Assembly: GCF_015553625.1 (NCBI RefSeq)
Contig: NZ_JADNGY010000002.1
Span: 1-64,000 of the forward strand
Source: Streptococcus australis
GTDB lineage: Bacteria > Bacillota > Bacilli > Lactobacillales > Streptococcaceae
Direction of reading: 5' to 3'
DNA length: 64,000 nucleotides
Below, piece by piece: positions 26,387-35,535 of this stretch (position 1 is the stretch's first letter; every line of letters starts with the position of its first letter). Position numbers and translations under genes: made by a program. The notes under the pieces were generated by a model. It did not search any database and was not told the origin of the DNA. It saw nothing but the letters and a program-made list of their open reading frames with translations.

Positions 26387-27094
26387 TTATGAAAAGATAG
26401 CAGACAAGCTATTCAATTGTCCCAAGAGTAACAAAATCCCCATAATGATGATGATCAAGCCACCAATCTTCTTCAGTAACAAGAGATGGGGTTTTAAACG
26501 ATTAAAGTATGGGAGAACAATCCCAGATGCTAGAGCCAAAAGTAAAAACGGAATGGCCATCCCTAATGTATAGATAAAAAGATAGAGAGCACCCATGAGG
26601 GCATCTTGACCATTGGATGCTGCTAAGGCAAGTACAGAGCCTAGAACCGGACCGATACATGGCGTCCAGCCAAAGCTAAAACCAAGCCCAAGCAGAAAAG
26701 CTGAAAGTAATTCATTCTTGTGCTTGTTGGCTCCGAAATCCATTGTTTTTTGCTTTTCTAAGAAGTTAAAGTGAAAGACTTCCATCTGATGAAGGCCAAG
26801 AATAATAATCAGCGCTCCCATCAAGTATCGGAACCAGTTGGTGTACATAATTTGCCCAAGTAGACCTGCCCCGAAACCAATAATAAGGAAAATAACAGAA
26901 ATCCCTGCGATAAAACACAAGGTCTTTACAAGACCATGCCAGCGAATCTTCTTCCCGAAAATCTGAATGGATTTTTCCTGATCACTTCCTAGCAAAACCC
27001 CGATGTATACCGGAAGCAAAGGAAAGACACAGGGAGAGAAAAAGGAGAGAATCCCTGCCAGAAAGACAGTGAAGGAGAAAACGATTTGATTCAT
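26387..27094 (-). CDS. ccdA: Thiol-disulfide transporter CcdA
   Basis: A 235-residue, six-helix DsbD-like protein that moves electrons from cytoplasmic thioredoxin to the outer thioredoxin-like lipoprotein. The two redox cysteines are in LSFFSPCVFPLLPVY and FGWTPCIGPVLGS. An extended -10 (TG-T-TATACT) lies upstream. Together with the downstream lipoprotein it forms a complete two-gene relay; the final target is not encoded in the window. Confidence 0.93.
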   Translation of the reverse strand: MNQIVFSFTVFLAGILSFFSPCVFPLLPVYIGVLLGSDQEKSIQIFGKKIRWHGLVKTLCFIAGISVIFLIIGFGAGLLGQIMYTNWFRYLMGALIIILGLHQMEVFHFNFLEKQKTMDFGANKHKNELLSAFLLGLGFSFGWTPCIGPVLGSVLALAASNGQDALMGALYLFIYTLGMAIPFLLLALASGIVLPYFNRLKPHLLLLKKIGGLIIIIMGILLLLGQLNSLSAIFS

Positions 27095-27212
27095 AAAACA
27101 CTCCGTATATTGATATGCTACAACTAGTATAACATTCCAGCTCCTAAATTAAAAATTTCTGCTACGCTTTGATTTCTAATCGATCATTTAGAAACTAGTT
27201 TCATAGCCAAAC

Positions 27213-27242
27213 AAAAACTCCAAAGCATATCACTTTGGAGTT
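27213..27242 (-). terminator. brnQ terminator
   Basis: Minus strand AACTCCAAAG pairs with CTTTGGAGTT around 7 nt, then TTT-G-TTT. It lies 15 bp after the brnQ stop. Confidence 0.85.
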
Positions 27243-27256
27243 CAATTGACGACTTA

Positions 27257-28573
27257 TTATTCTTCTGCGCTTTGTTTATTTGGCAAGAAAAGAGAGAGGA
27301 CAATACCAACTACTGCTGGGAGTAACCATGGAAGGGACTGGGCAGCAAATGGTAAAGTTTTAATGACGTTTGCCAGACCTGTAAGTTTGAAGGTGCTTGC
27401 AAGAACATCTGCAATCGCCACCAAGCTAACTAAGAAAATAGTCAGTTGCATTCCTGGTTTTGATAGTTGAGTAAATTTGTTTACAATCACAATCAACACT
27501 ATAGTAATGGTGATTGGATAGAGGATCATCAAGACAGGCAATGAATAGGCAATAATGGCGCTCAAGCCAAGATTGGCAATCGCAAAACCAATCAAAGTGA
27601 AGACTGTCGCATAGACCTTGTAAGAGATTTTAGGGAAGGTGTTATGGAAGAATTCCCCGGTTGACACGATCAAACCGGCTGTTGTCGTGAAGCAAGTCAC
27701 CGTCACCATACCCGCAAGGAAGATTTGAGCAGCTGGTCCAAAGATAGCCTTGGTTGCTTCTGAAAGGACATAGACCCCTTTATTGGCATCAGATGCCATT
27801 ACTTTTGCTGGAATTGGGAAATGATTTCCAAGGTAACCCAAGCCAATGTATAAAATACTAAAGCCAATGGCTACAACAATCCCAACGATCCAGATGGTTT
27901 TAATGTATTCTTTCTTGCTGGTGAAACCAAGTTGATTGAGGGTAGTTACCGCAATCACACTAAAGGCCACTGAAGCGAGGGCATCCAAGGTGTTATACCC
28001 TTCAAGGAAACCTTGACCAAAGGCAGAGGCTTGGTAGGCTTCTGTTGCAACTTGTGGCGCGTGTCCGCTGTACTTGAGAGCACCTAGGACAACCAATACA
28101 ACAATCAAGATAGCAAAGACAGGAGTTAAAATCCGACCAATACTATCTAAGATTTTAGAAGGGTGAAGGGCAATCAAATAGGCTAAACAGAAATAAACCA
28201 AGGTGAAAACGAAGAGACTAAGTTTTCCACTTGAATTTCCTAACAAGGGCGCAATCCCAACTTCGTAGGAAACGGTAGCCGTTCTCGGAATGGCAAAGAA
28301 AGGGCCAATAGAGAGGTACAAGGCTACTAGATAAACGATAGCAAACCAAGGGGCGATTTTACGTGAAATCTCATGAATATAGCCTTTAGGATTGAGCGTC
28401 CCAATGATCAAGGTAATAATCGCAATTCCTACTCCTGATAAGACAAATCCAGCAATAGCTGGCCAAAAATGGCTACCCGATTGGGCACCTAGCGCAGGTG
28501 GAAAGATCAAATTCCCTGCACCGAAGAAAATACCAAATAACAGCAAACCTGTTAAGGAACCTTTTCGTAACAT
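27257..28573 (-). CDS. brnQ: Branched-chain amino acid permease (LIVCS family)
   Basis: A 438-residue cation symporter for leucine, isoleucine and valine, with about 12 helices. GLLLFGIFFGAGNLIFPPALG at the N-terminus is the hallmark of BrnQ. I start at the ATG at 28573, which has AAAGGAG 6 nt upstream; the in-frame ATG 20 codons earlier lies close to the predicted transcription start. The promoter is TTGCTC-17-TATACT at 28605-28633. No T-box or consensus CodY box was found in the leader. Confidence 0.95.
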   Translation of the reverse strand: MLRKGSLTGLLLFGIFFGAGNLIFPPALGAQSGSHFWPAIAGFVLSGVGIAIITLIIGTLNPKGYIHEISRKIAPWFAIVYLVALYLSIGPFFAIPRTATVSYEVGIAPLLGNSSGKLSLFVFTLVYFCLAYLIALHPSKILDSIGRILTPVFAILIVVLVVLGALKYSGHAPQVATEAYQASAFGQGFLEGYNTLDALASVAFSVIAVTTLNQLGFTSKKEYIKTIWIVGIVVAIGFSILYIGLGYLGNHFPIPAKVMASDANKGVYVLSEATKAIFGPAAQIFLAGMVTVTCFTTTAGLIVSTGEFFHNTFPKISYKVYATVFTLIGFAIANLGLSAIIAYSLPVLMILYPITITIVLIVIVNKFTQLSKPGMQLTIFLVSLVAIADVLASTFKLTGLANVIKTLPFAAQSLPWLLPAVVGIVLSLFLPNKQSAEE

Positions 28574-28604
28574 ATGTTCTCCTTTACATTTTTCAATCCT
28601 ATCT

Positions 28605-28633
28605 AGTATAACAGCTTTCATGCTTCGGAGCAA
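28605..28633 (-). promoter_or_regulatory. brnQ promoter
   Basis: Minus strand TTGCTC (28628-28633), 17 bp, TATACT with TG-T upstream (28605-28610). The 230 bp upstream of it, to the repeat at 28863, show no gene. Confidence 0.7.
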
Positions 28634-28862
28634 TCATTTTTACTGAATTTATCTTATTTAACAGAAAGCTTTTCGTATGAACAACAAATTCTTTCTCCTC
28701 CTATCAACATAGCCTCTTATTCTCAATTATGATACACGAGAAACAGTTGGTCTAGTGTCCTTGTACTGGAACTGGCATGCTACTTTCTTAGCACTTCTAT
28801 TTCTGCCTCGGTTCTTTTCACAAGTCATGCGACTAATTGAGTTCATGTTCAACATCTAAACT

Positions 28863-29044
28863 AAAGAGAGTGGGACAGAAATCGGTTATTCGTTAGAATT
28901 CTATTTCGTCGTCCCACCTCCGCACAGTTGAGTAGGGCTGTAAAAGCTGATGAAATCAGCGTAGTAGAGCCCACTCAACCACTGCGTCTTGCTCGACAAT
29001 CCAAAGACAATTGAGAGGCTGGGACTTTTGTCCCAGCCTCTTTT
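28863..29044 (+). repeat. ~182-bp dual-terminator repeat, copy 4
   Basis: Full copy, right end 2 bp from the GNAT stop. In this copy the right-end terminator stem is perfect (GAGGCTGGGAC with GTCCCAGCCTC, TTTT loop, then a T-run); other copies have one A-C mismatch. One base in the left arm (CTATTTCG for CGATTTCG) weakens the left hairpin. Confidence 0.95.
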
Positions 29045-29046
29045 TT

Positions 29047-29601
29047 CTAATCTTCACTAAAACGTCTGTATTGAATGCGAAAATCAAAATAATTCTCTTC
29101 CTGAAGTTTACGGAAGATATCACGATAGGCTTCCTCATCAAAGCCTTCTCCTCGATAGAGGATTTCAAAACTAAGCCCTTCATATTCAAGAAAGGCATTG
29201 GCTGTTTTGAAGCCGTTCCGCAAATAGAAGTCCATTCGAGCCCGTCGTTGTTCTAGATTGTCACATTCTTCATCCAAGCGCTCAACTTCTAACAACATGG
29301 TCCGATGGTAAAATTCGATTAATTTTTCAATGATTTCTTGGCCATAGCCGTGACTTCGCAAGTGAGGCATAATGGCAAAGAAGCTGACATAAAAGGCCTT
29401 GGCATTTGAAATAGCAAAGGCAAATCCAACAAATTCTTCCTCATTGTAAAAAGCAAAAAAATGAGCATCATCATTGTCTGTATAGCGTAAAAACTCAGAT
29501 ATAGGAATCCGTTCCTCTTCAGGGAAAGCCTCGGTATTCAACCGCTCGACCTTATCCAGATCTGGGAATGTTTCAGTGATTAATTGGCTTGTTAAGCGCA
29601 T
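29047..29601 (-). CDS. GNAT family N-acetyltransferase
   Basis: A GNAT fold of about 184 residues with the acetyl-CoA loop in PHLRSHGYGQEIIEKLIEFY. The C-terminal half is rich in Tyr, Phe and Glu. The substrate is unknown. I chose the ATG at 29601 (MRLTSQLITETF) because GGAGG lies 5 nt upstream; the longer frame lacks a ribosome site. The gene is bracketed by two copies of the ~182-bp repeat in opposite orientation, so gene and repeats form a unit of about 1 kb that could have moved or been inverted together. Confidence 0.85.
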   Translation of the reverse strand: MRLTSQLITETFPDLDKVERLNTEAFPEEERIPISEFLRYTDNDDAHFFAFYNEEEFVGFAFAISNAKAFYVSFFAIMPHLRSHGYGQEIIEKLIEFYHRTMLLEVERLDEECDNLEQRRARMDFYLRNGFKTANAFLEYEGLSFEILYRGEGFDEEAYRDIFRKLQEENYFDFRIQYRRFSED

Positions 29602-29687
29602 AAAGCCTCCATTTCTGCTACGATTATAGCAAATAAAATAAACATCTTCAAGAAATCCGTCTTCTTTCAAAAGCAAGTATGTAGCTT

Positions 29688-29870
29688 AAAAAAGGCTGGG
29701 ACAAAAGTCCTAGCCTCTCAATTATCTTTGGATTGTCGAGCAAGACGCAGTGGTTGTGTGGGCTCTACTACGCTGATTTCATCAGCTTTTACAGCCCTAC
29801 TCAACTGTGCGGAGGTGGGACGACGAAATCGAATTCTAACGAATTACCGATTTCTGTCCAACTCTCTTTT
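29688..29870 (-). repeat. ~182-bp dual-terminator repeat, copy 5
   Basis: Full copy in the reverse orientation to copy 4, ending 7 bp before the stop of the ABC exporter gene at 29877. One base of the left arm is changed (GTCCAAC for GTCCCAC), which would weaken the terminator used by that gene. Confidence 0.95.
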
Positions 29871-29876
29871 ACGCTA

Positions 29877-31658
29877 TTATTCAGCTTCTTCTTTTTTGGA
29901 GAATTGGCTCATGTACAAGTCGTAATAAAATCCTTGTGCAGCCAAGAGGGACTCATGATTTCCTTGTTCGATGATTTGACCCTCTTTAAGAACTAAAATC
30001 TTATCTGCTTCTTGGATAGTAGACAAGCGGTGAGCAATGACAAAACTAGTTCGCCCTTTCATCAAGTTCTTCATAGCCTTTTGAATCAAGAGTTCCAGAC
30101 GCGTATCCACTGAAGAAGTTGCCTCATCTAAAATCAATATCTTTGGATCAGCTAGAAGGGCACGCGCAATGGTCAACAACTGCTTCTGCCCCAAAGAGAT
30201 ATTACTAGACTCCTGGTTCATCTCCATGTTGTAGCCTCCCGGAAGGGTCCGGATAAAGTGGTCAACGTTGGCAGCCTTGGCAGCAGCGACAATCTCTTCA
30301 TCTGTCGCATCCAAGTTTCCAAAGCGCAGATTCTCTTTAATGGTCCCTTCATAGAGCCAAGCATCCTGAAGAACCATCCCAAACTGCTTACGATAGTCTT
30401 GGCGAGATAGGTCACGGATATCATGACCATCCACTGTAATAGCCCCCTTAGTCACATCGTAGAAACGCATGAGGAGGTTGATGAGGGTCGTTTTCCCTGC
30501 TCCTGTCGGTCCGACAATAGCCACCATCTCACCAGGATTAACCTCTAGGTTAAAATCACGGATCAGCGGTTTATCTTCCACATATTGGAAGTCTACATGA
30601 TTAAAGCTAACCTGCCCTGTCAGTTCTTTGTCCAGAGATTCATTTTTACCGAGCACTTCATCTGGTTCATCAAGGACTTGGAAGACCCGGTCTAGTGAAG
30701 ATTTGGCACTTTGCAAGATGCCAGCTAACTGGCTCAAATTTTGAATAGGCTGATTGATCTGCCAGACATACTGAACAAAAGCCTGCATATTCCCAACTGT
30801 AAGACGACCGGCAAGAACTTGAATAGCTCCGATAACGGCCACCAAAAGATATGTCAAATCAGAGATCGCATTAAGAACTGGCATCATCAGTCCAGAAATA
30901 AAATTCGCTTTAAATCCAACTTGTTGGAGACGACGAGTAATGTCACGGAATTCTTCTTGCGATGATTCTTCACGTACATAGAGTTTTAAGACGTTAAAGC
31001 CACTCAAGTTTTCCTGAACAAAACCATTTAGAGCCCCAAGGACATCTGCCTGCTCTTTAAAATAAGGCTGGGATTTCTTCATAATAAACTGGGCACCGAA
31101 GAAGGTGATCGGAATAGAAGCAATCACGATTAACCCCAAAGTGAGGTTAAGATAAAGCACCATAGCAATAACCAAGCTTAAGGTGAAGATCGCATTAACA
31201 ATTTGAAGGAAAGACTGTTGCAAGGCATTGGAAACCGTTTCGACATCACTAGTAAAGCGACCGAGAAGATCTCCAAATTGGTGCTGATCAAAGTAAGAAA
31301 CGGGGATACGATTAATTTTTTCGGATAAGTCATTACGCATATCCTCAATCATGCTTTGAACAGCATTGGTCATGAAGTAATTCGAATAATATGAACCGAG
31401 TTCATACAAGACTCCACGGAAGAGATAGACAACCATGACCCAGCCGACATAGCCAGCATTAATCTGAGCTCCTGCAACTCCTCTAGCCATATCTGTCAGG
31501 TTAGCAGTTAATTCAGTAATGGCGAGTCCTAGAATATAGGGTTCGATGACACTCATGACCACACTCAGAATTTTTAGAAGAGTAGCGAGAATAACGGCAA
31601 AGCGATAAGCTTTTAAGTAGCCCCAAAGGCGTACAAAACTGGAACGTTTTTCTTTCAT
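29877..31658 (-). CDS. Heterodimeric ABC exporter, subunit with canonical ATP-site Walker motifs
   Basis: A 593-residue half-exporter: six transmembrane helices (to about 320), then an ATPase domain. Walker A is GPTGAGKTTL and Walker B is ILILDEATSSVD with the catalytic Glu. The H-loop is VIAHRLSTI. Its signature is ISLGQKQ rather than LSGGQ, so it pairs with the degenerate site of its partner. It resembles the EfrB/LmrD-type multidrug exporters. It lies 13 nt after its partner gene. The export substrate is unknown. Confidence 0.9.
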   Translation of the reverse strand: MKEKRSSFVRLWGYLKAYRFAVILATLLKILSVVMSVIEPYILGLAITELTANLTDMARGVAGAQINAGYVGWVMVVYLFRGVLYELGSYYSNYFMTNAVQSMIEDMRNDLSEKINRIPVSYFDQHQFGDLLGRFTSDVETVSNALQQSFLQIVNAIFTLSLVIAMVLYLNLTLGLIVIASIPITFFGAQFIMKKSQPYFKEQADVLGALNGFVQENLSGFNVLKLYVREESSQEEFRDITRRLQQVGFKANFISGLMMPVLNAISDLTYLLVAVIGAIQVLAGRLTVGNMQAFVQYVWQINQPIQNLSQLAGILQSAKSSLDRVFQVLDEPDEVLGKNESLDKELTGQVSFNHVDFQYVEDKPLIRDFNLEVNPGEMVAIVGPTGAGKTTLINLLMRFYDVTKGAITVDGHDIRDLSRQDYRKQFGMVLQDAWLYEGTIKENLRFGNLDATDEEIVAAAKAANVDHFIRTLPGGYNMEMNQESSNISLGQKQLLTIARALLADPKILILDEATSSVDTRLELLIQKAMKNLMKGRTSFVIAHRLSTIQEADKILVLKEGQIIEQGNHESLLAAQGFYYDLYMSQFSKKEEAE

Positions 31659-31671
31659 TTTCTCCTCCCTC

Positions 31672-33408
31672 CTATTCTTCTGTCAATGATTGATTATTCA
31701 ACTGTGAGCGGGCAATCTCACTGTAGATTTCATTGGTTGCTAGGAGTTCTTCGTGGGTTCCACGACCAACGATTTCTCCATGATCCAAGACAATGATTTG
31801 ATCCGCATCCATAATGGTCCCAACCCGCTGGGCTACGATTAAAACGGTCGCATCTCCAGTTACTTCTTTTAGACGTTTTCTCAGCGTGGCATCTGTCTTA
31901 TAATCCAGAGCAGAGAAGGAATCATCAAAGATATAGATATCCGGCTCCTTAACAACTGCACGTGCAATCGATAAACGTTGCTTCTGACCTCCAGAAAGGT
32001 TGCTACCACCTTCTGCTAAATGAGTGTCAAACTGCTCCTCCTTACTCTCGATAAATTCCTTGGCTTGGGCTACATCTGCTGCCTTATCTAACTCCTCAAT
32101 ACTCGCATCTTCCTTACCATAACGGAGGTTTTCAGCAATGGTACCTGTAAAGAGCAAGGCCTTCTGTGGGATAAATCCAATCTTATGGCGCAAGGCTTTA
32201 ACATTAAAATCACGCACATCCACGCCATCGACCAAGATTTTCCCTAAAGTAACATCATAGAATCGAGGAATGAGCTGAACGAGAGAGGATTTCCCAGAAC
32301 CGGTCGATCCGATAAAGGCAATGGTTTCACCCGGTTTAGCCTTAAAGGAAATATTGTGAAGGACTGGATTCTCTGTTTCACCAGGATAGGCAAAAGTGAC
32401 ATTGTCAAACTCCAGATAACCCTTGGTTTCTGTCTCAGTAACCCCATTTTCATTCGGATCAATGGAAATTGGCATGTCCATGATTTCTTTCAAACGATGA
32501 CTAGACACCGCTGTTCGTGGGTACATGGTGAAGAGATTGGCTAGGAAAAGGAAAGAAAGCAAGGCATGGAAACTGTATTCGATAAAGGCGACAAGATTCC
32601 CAATTTCTAAGCTCCCATCCCCTAGAGGATCCAAGGCAAACCACACAATAGCTACAATCATAGCGATGATGATTTGAACAAAGAGTGGCTCCGTCAAACC
32701 AGTCAGTTTAAAGAGTTTATTAGAGTTGTCCGCATAGACTGCATTGGCTTTGCCAAACTTTTCCTCTTGGAATTCCTCACGTGCAAAAGCACGAATGACA
32801 CGAAGCCCTGTAAGATTCTCACGGGCATATTGATTGAGCTTATCTAGGGTTTCCTGCTGCTTCTCTGACAAAGGCTTGGTCTTAACAGCTACATACCAGA
32901 CCACCACGGCCAAAAAAGGCATCGAAATCGCCACAATCCAGGCAAGAGATGGACTCGTTTGTAAAATCAAGAGAATACTCGACACCATCATGATGGGAGT
33001 AATGACCCCAAGTTTTAACATCTGGTCAGAAAATTGCATTAGGACAAAAGCATCAGACGTCATCCGTGTCACTAAAGAAGAAACGCCAATCTTTTCATAC
33101 TCATGGTGAGAATATTCCTGAAGCTTCTCATAAAGATCATTCCGCATATCCATAACCATGGTTGTAGTAATCTTCCCAACCGCATAGGCCAGAACGATTC
33201 GACCAAGAATTCCGACGATGATCACACCAAACATAACCCAGGCCCAGAAATAAACACGCTCTATATCTCTCGGATTGATTCCCTCATCAATCATACGGGC
33301 CAAAACAGTTGGCAAACCGAGATTAACAATCACAAAAAAGATGGCTGCTGTAAAATTCAAGCACAACCATTTTGGATATTTTCTCAAATAAGACCAAATA
33401 TATCCCAT
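31672..33408 (-). CDS. Heterodimeric ABC exporter, subunit with degenerate ATP-site residues
   Basis: A 578-residue half-exporter of the EfrA/LmrC type. Walker A is GSTGSGKSSL and the signature LSGGQKQRL is intact. The Walker B ends IFDDSFSALD (Asp instead of the catalytic Glu), and the H-loop His is replaced by Gln (VAQRVGTI). Together with the ISLGQ signature of the partner, this gives one catalytic and one degenerate nucleotide site, as in TM287/288-like exporters. The start is the ATG at 33408 behind an AGGGAGGAG site. A short hairpin with A/T runs in the leader may attenuate transcription. Confidence 0.9.
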   Translation of the reverse strand: MGYIWSYLRKYPKWLCLNFTAAIFFVIVNLGLPTVLARMIDEGINPRDIERVYFWAWVMFGVIIVGILGRIVLAYAVGKITTTMVMDMRNDLYEKLQEYSHHEYEKIGVSSLVTRMTSDAFVLMQFSDQMLKLGVITPIMMVSSILLILQTSPSLAWIVAISMPFLAVVVWYVAVKTKPLSEKQQETLDKLNQYARENLTGLRVIRAFAREEFQEEKFGKANAVYADNSNKLFKLTGLTEPLFVQIIIAMIVAIVWFALDPLGDGSLEIGNLVAFIEYSFHALLSFLFLANLFTMYPRTAVSSHRLKEIMDMPISIDPNENGVTETETKGYLEFDNVTFAYPGETENPVLHNISFKAKPGETIAFIGSTGSGKSSLVQLIPRFYDVTLGKILVDGVDVRDFNVKALRHKIGFIPQKALLFTGTIAENLRYGKEDASIEELDKAADVAQAKEFIESKEEQFDTHLAEGGSNLSGGQKQRLSIARAVVKEPDIYIFDDSFSALDYKTDATLRKRLKEVTGDATVLIVAQRVGTIMDADQIIVLDHGEIVGRGTHEELLATNEIYSEIARSQLNNQSLTEE

Positions 33409-33430
33409 ACCTTTCTCCTCCCTATACAAT

Positions 33431-33455
33431 AAAAAAGCACCGTCAAGTACTTTTT
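33431..33455 (-). terminator. Attenuator-like hairpin in the ABC exporter leader
   Basis: Minus strand AAAAAGTAC pairs with a GTGCTTTTT-type arm over a short loop and ends in a T-run. It lies between the promoter (33499-33527) and the ribosome site, so it would cut the transcript before the structural genes unless prevented. Confidence 0.55.
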
Positions 33456-33498
33456 AAATGATTCTAGAAAGCTCACACGCCTTCTTCACAGTAACCTC

Positions 33499-33527
33499 AT
33501 TATATCAGAACCCTAGGTGGCTAGCAA
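33499..33527 (-). promoter_or_regulatory. ABC exporter promoter
   Basis: TTGCTA (33522-33527), 17 bp, TATAAT (33499-33504), minus strand. The leader is about 85 nt long. Confidence 0.7.
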
Positions 33528-33554
33528 GGAAAAGAGCTAATGAAAACCATGAAG

Positions 33555-33586
33555 AAAAAAGAGGATAGCCTCAGCCATCCCCTCTA
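33555..33586 (-). terminator. Terminator of the lipoprotein gene
   Basis: Minus strand AGAGG-GGATGGC pairs with GCTATCCTCT around TGAG, followed by six T's, 8 bp after the stop. Confidence 0.85.
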
Positions 33587-33593
33587 GATACGA

Positions 33594-34046
33594 TTATTTC
33601 TGACGTTTGAATTTTGCATCTTTGAAGAAAGCAAAAACTTCATAATCACTAGATTCTGCTTTTGATACATCCAAAGTTAAAACATCACCATCAATCTTAT
33701 ACTTGACTTTATCTTTACCACCTTCTGCTGATTCAAGAGTTTTAGCATTTTGATCAGCTTTCAGGTCAATTGTTTTCTTTTTGCTTTCACCAAGAGCTTT
33801 CATTTCGATAATCATCTTAGCTTTTGTATCTTTAATTTCAATTGTCATTGTCAAATCAAATTGATCAATCACCTGCTCAAGTTGTTCCTCACTAGCCCCT
33901 TGCTTTTTAAGGATGCTTTTAATTTGATCCTTCTCAGCTTTATAGACATATTTCCCATTATCGCTAGTTGTAGAACCACAAGCTACAAGGAAAATCGCAC
34001 CAACTGCCAACAAAGCAGCAAAGACAAGACGTTTAAAGTATTTCAT
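33594..34046 (-). CDS. Small putative lipoprotein
   Basis: A 150-residue lipoprotein with lipobox FLVAC (Cys23). A Lys/Asp-rich domain follows with alternating beta-strand character (LTMTIEIKDTKAKMIIEMKA, KYKIDGDVLTLDVSK). I do not recognise the family; the layout resembles small streptococcal lipoproteins with a beta-rich domain. It has its own promoter (TTGTGA-17-TAGAAT at 34079-34107) and terminator. No neighbour suggests a role. Confidence 0.85.
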   Translation of the reverse strand: MKYFKRLVFAALLAVGAIFLVACGSTTSDNGKYVYKAEKDQIKSILKKQGASEEQLEQVIDQFDLTMTIEIKDTKAKMIIEMKALGESKKKTIDLKADQNAKTLESAEGGKDKVKYKIDGDVLTLDVSKAESSDYEVFAFFKDAKFKRQK

Positions 34047-34078
34047 CAGAAATCTCCCTTTATTTGTTGATAAGGACT

Positions 34079-34107
34079 ATTCTATCAAAAAAATAGAGGT
34101 CTCACAA
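34079..34107 (-). promoter_or_regulatory. Promoter of the lipoprotein gene
   Basis: TTGTGA (34102-34107), 17 bp, TAGAAT (34079-34084), minus strand. Confidence 0.65.
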
Positions 34108-34108
34108 C

Positions 34109-34483
34109 ATAATAAATTAGTAAGAACTGGATAAGAATTGGGAGTAACCGTTGGGAATACACTGTTCTACAGCGTTTAAGAGTGAAAGTACGCTGAATGA
34201 TTTAAAGACTTTTTTACAGTACCATACTTCTTTCGTGAAAAAATAAAGAAGATAGCAATACTATCTTCTTTTGAAACTATAGACTACTCCTGCTCATTCC
34301 CAAACAAACTAACTGAGGCAGAACTGCGTTCCTGTCTTATCCTTAATTTCAAGTTCAACTTTTACCTTTATTCGATTAACGAAAAGACTAGGTCCACTAT
34401 TTGTCCCCCTTCTTTTTCACCCATTTCTAAGATTTCTTCAGATATAGGATCAAATACAAAGAACTAAATTCAAAATTGTACAC
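34109..34483 (-). other. Gene-poor stretch with an orphan terminator and possible coding remnants
   Basis: No intact gene. At 34243-34275 AAGAAGATAG pairs with CTATCTTCTT, followed on the minus strand by a T-rich tail, a terminator with no obvious gene in front of it. Upstream of it two short minus-strand reading frames have protein-like sequence (ending GGQIVDLVFSLIE and VKVELEIKDKTGTQFCLS) in different frames, which could be the decayed end of a lost gene. I could not identify it. Confidence 0.3.
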
Positions 34484-34512
34484 AAAAAAACCGAGGTTTA
34501 GACCTCGGTTTT
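34484..34512 (-). terminator. rplJ-rplL terminator
   Basis: Minus strand AAAACCGAGGT pairs with ACCTCGGTTTT and runs into a T-run, 20 bp after the rplL stop. Confidence 0.92.
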
Positions 34513-34532
34513 CATTTTGATTGGAAACTCTA

Positions 34533-34901
34533 TTATTTAAGAGTAACTGAAGCTCCAGCTTCTTCCAATTTAGCTTTGATTTCTTCAGCTTCAGCTGTAG
34601 CAACACCTTCTTTAACAACTGCTGGTGCACCATCAACAAGTTCTTTAGCTTCTTTAAGACCAAGACCAGTGATTTCACGTACAACTTTGATAACGCCGAC
34701 TTTCTTGTCGCCTGCAGATGTCAATTCGATATCGAATGAATCTTTAGCAGCACCAGCGTCAGCAGCACCAGCTGCAGCAACAGCTACAGGAGCAGCTGCA
34801 GTTACACCAAATTCTTCTTCGATAGCTTTTACAAGGTCGTTCAATTCAAGGATTGAAGCTTCTTTAATTTCAGCAATAATGTTTTCAATGTTCAATGCCA
34901 T
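34533..34901 (-). CDS. rplL: Ribosomal protein L7/L12
   Basis: A 122-residue stalk protein that recruits translation factors. It has the N-terminal dimerisation helix ([19 protein letters not shown]), an Ala-rich hinge (about 36-52) and the C-terminal factor-binding domain ([21 protein letters not shown]). The start at 34901 has GGAGG 7 nt upstream; five codons added by an earlier ATG are the ribosome site itself. It is cotranscribed with rplJ. Confidence 0.98.
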   Translation of the reverse strand: MALNIENIIAEIKEASILELNDLVKAIEEEFGVTAAAPVAVAAAGAADAGAAKDSFDIELTSAGDKKVGVIKVVREITGLGLKEAKELVDGAPAVVKEGVATAEAEEIKAKLEEAGASVTLK

Positions 34902-34977
34902 TGTTATTTCCTCCAAATAAGTTTTAAATTTTTTTATTTATAATTTTTGTAGCTAGGCTACGCTGCGTAGCTTAAGA

Positions 34978-35478
34978 TTAAGCTGCGTCTTCTTTGTTGT
35001 CTGCAACCGCTTTGACTGCAAGAGCAACGTTGCGCACTGGCGCTTGAAGTACAGAAAGGAGCATAGAAAGAAGTCCTTCGCGGTTTGGAAGAGTTGCAAG
35101 AGCAAGAATCTCTTCTTTAGATGCGACAGCGCCTTCGATTGCACCACCCTTGATTTCAAGTGCGTCAGCGTTTTTAGAAAAGTCGTTCAAGATTTTCGCT
35201 GGAGCGATAACATCTTCGTTAGAAAATGCTACTGCAGATGGTCCAACAAAAACAGATGCAAGATCTTCAAGACCAGCTTTTTCAGCTGCACGACGTAAGA
35301 TTGAGTTTTTGATCACTTTGTACTCAACTTCGCTTCCACGAAGCTCACGACGAAGAACTGTATCTTGTTCTACTGTCAAACCACGAGCGTCCACAACGAC
35401 GATTGATGCAGCAGCTTTCATTTTCTCAGCTACTACGTCAACTAGTTCCGCTTTCTTAGCAATAATTGCTTCACTCAT
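34978..35478 (-). CDS. rplJ: Ribosomal protein L10
   Basis: A 166-residue stalk base protein that binds 23S rRNA and anchors the L7/L12 dimers. The N-terminal RNA-binding domain ([20 protein letters not shown]) and the C-terminal L12-binding helix are complete. The start at 35478 (MSEAIIAKK) follows a strong GGAGGTG site; a longer frame reading back into the leader is artefactual. The upstream L10 leader indicates autoregulation by the L10-L12 complex. Confidence 0.98.
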   Translation of the reverse strand: MSEAIIAKKAELVDVVAEKMKAAASIVVVDARGLTVEQDTVLRRELRGSEVEYKVIKNSILRRAAEKAGLEDLASVFVGPSAVAFSNEDVIAPAKILNDFSKNADALEIKGGAIEGAVASKEEILALATLPNREGLLSMLLSVLQAPVRNVALAVKAVADNKEDAA

Positions 35479-35535
35479 TAGTGTGTTCACCTCCGTAATT
35501 ATTTTGCTTGGGGAATTTTTCCAAAAGAAAAACGC

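Noticed and set aside
28634..28862. Possible T-box leader upstream of brnQ
   Set aside because: The promoter is close to the gene (28605-28633), and no AGGGTGG-type T-box sequence or specifier loop is present.
33454..33489. Leader peptide (GTG, 11 residues) before the ABC exporter
   Set aside because: Its ribosome site lies upstream of the predicted transcription start, so it would not be in the mRNA. Kept only as a hairpin attenuator.
34427..34684. Leu/Lys-rich frame overlapping rplL
   Set aside because: Out-of-frame reading of the Ala-rich L7/L12 gene and its terminator.
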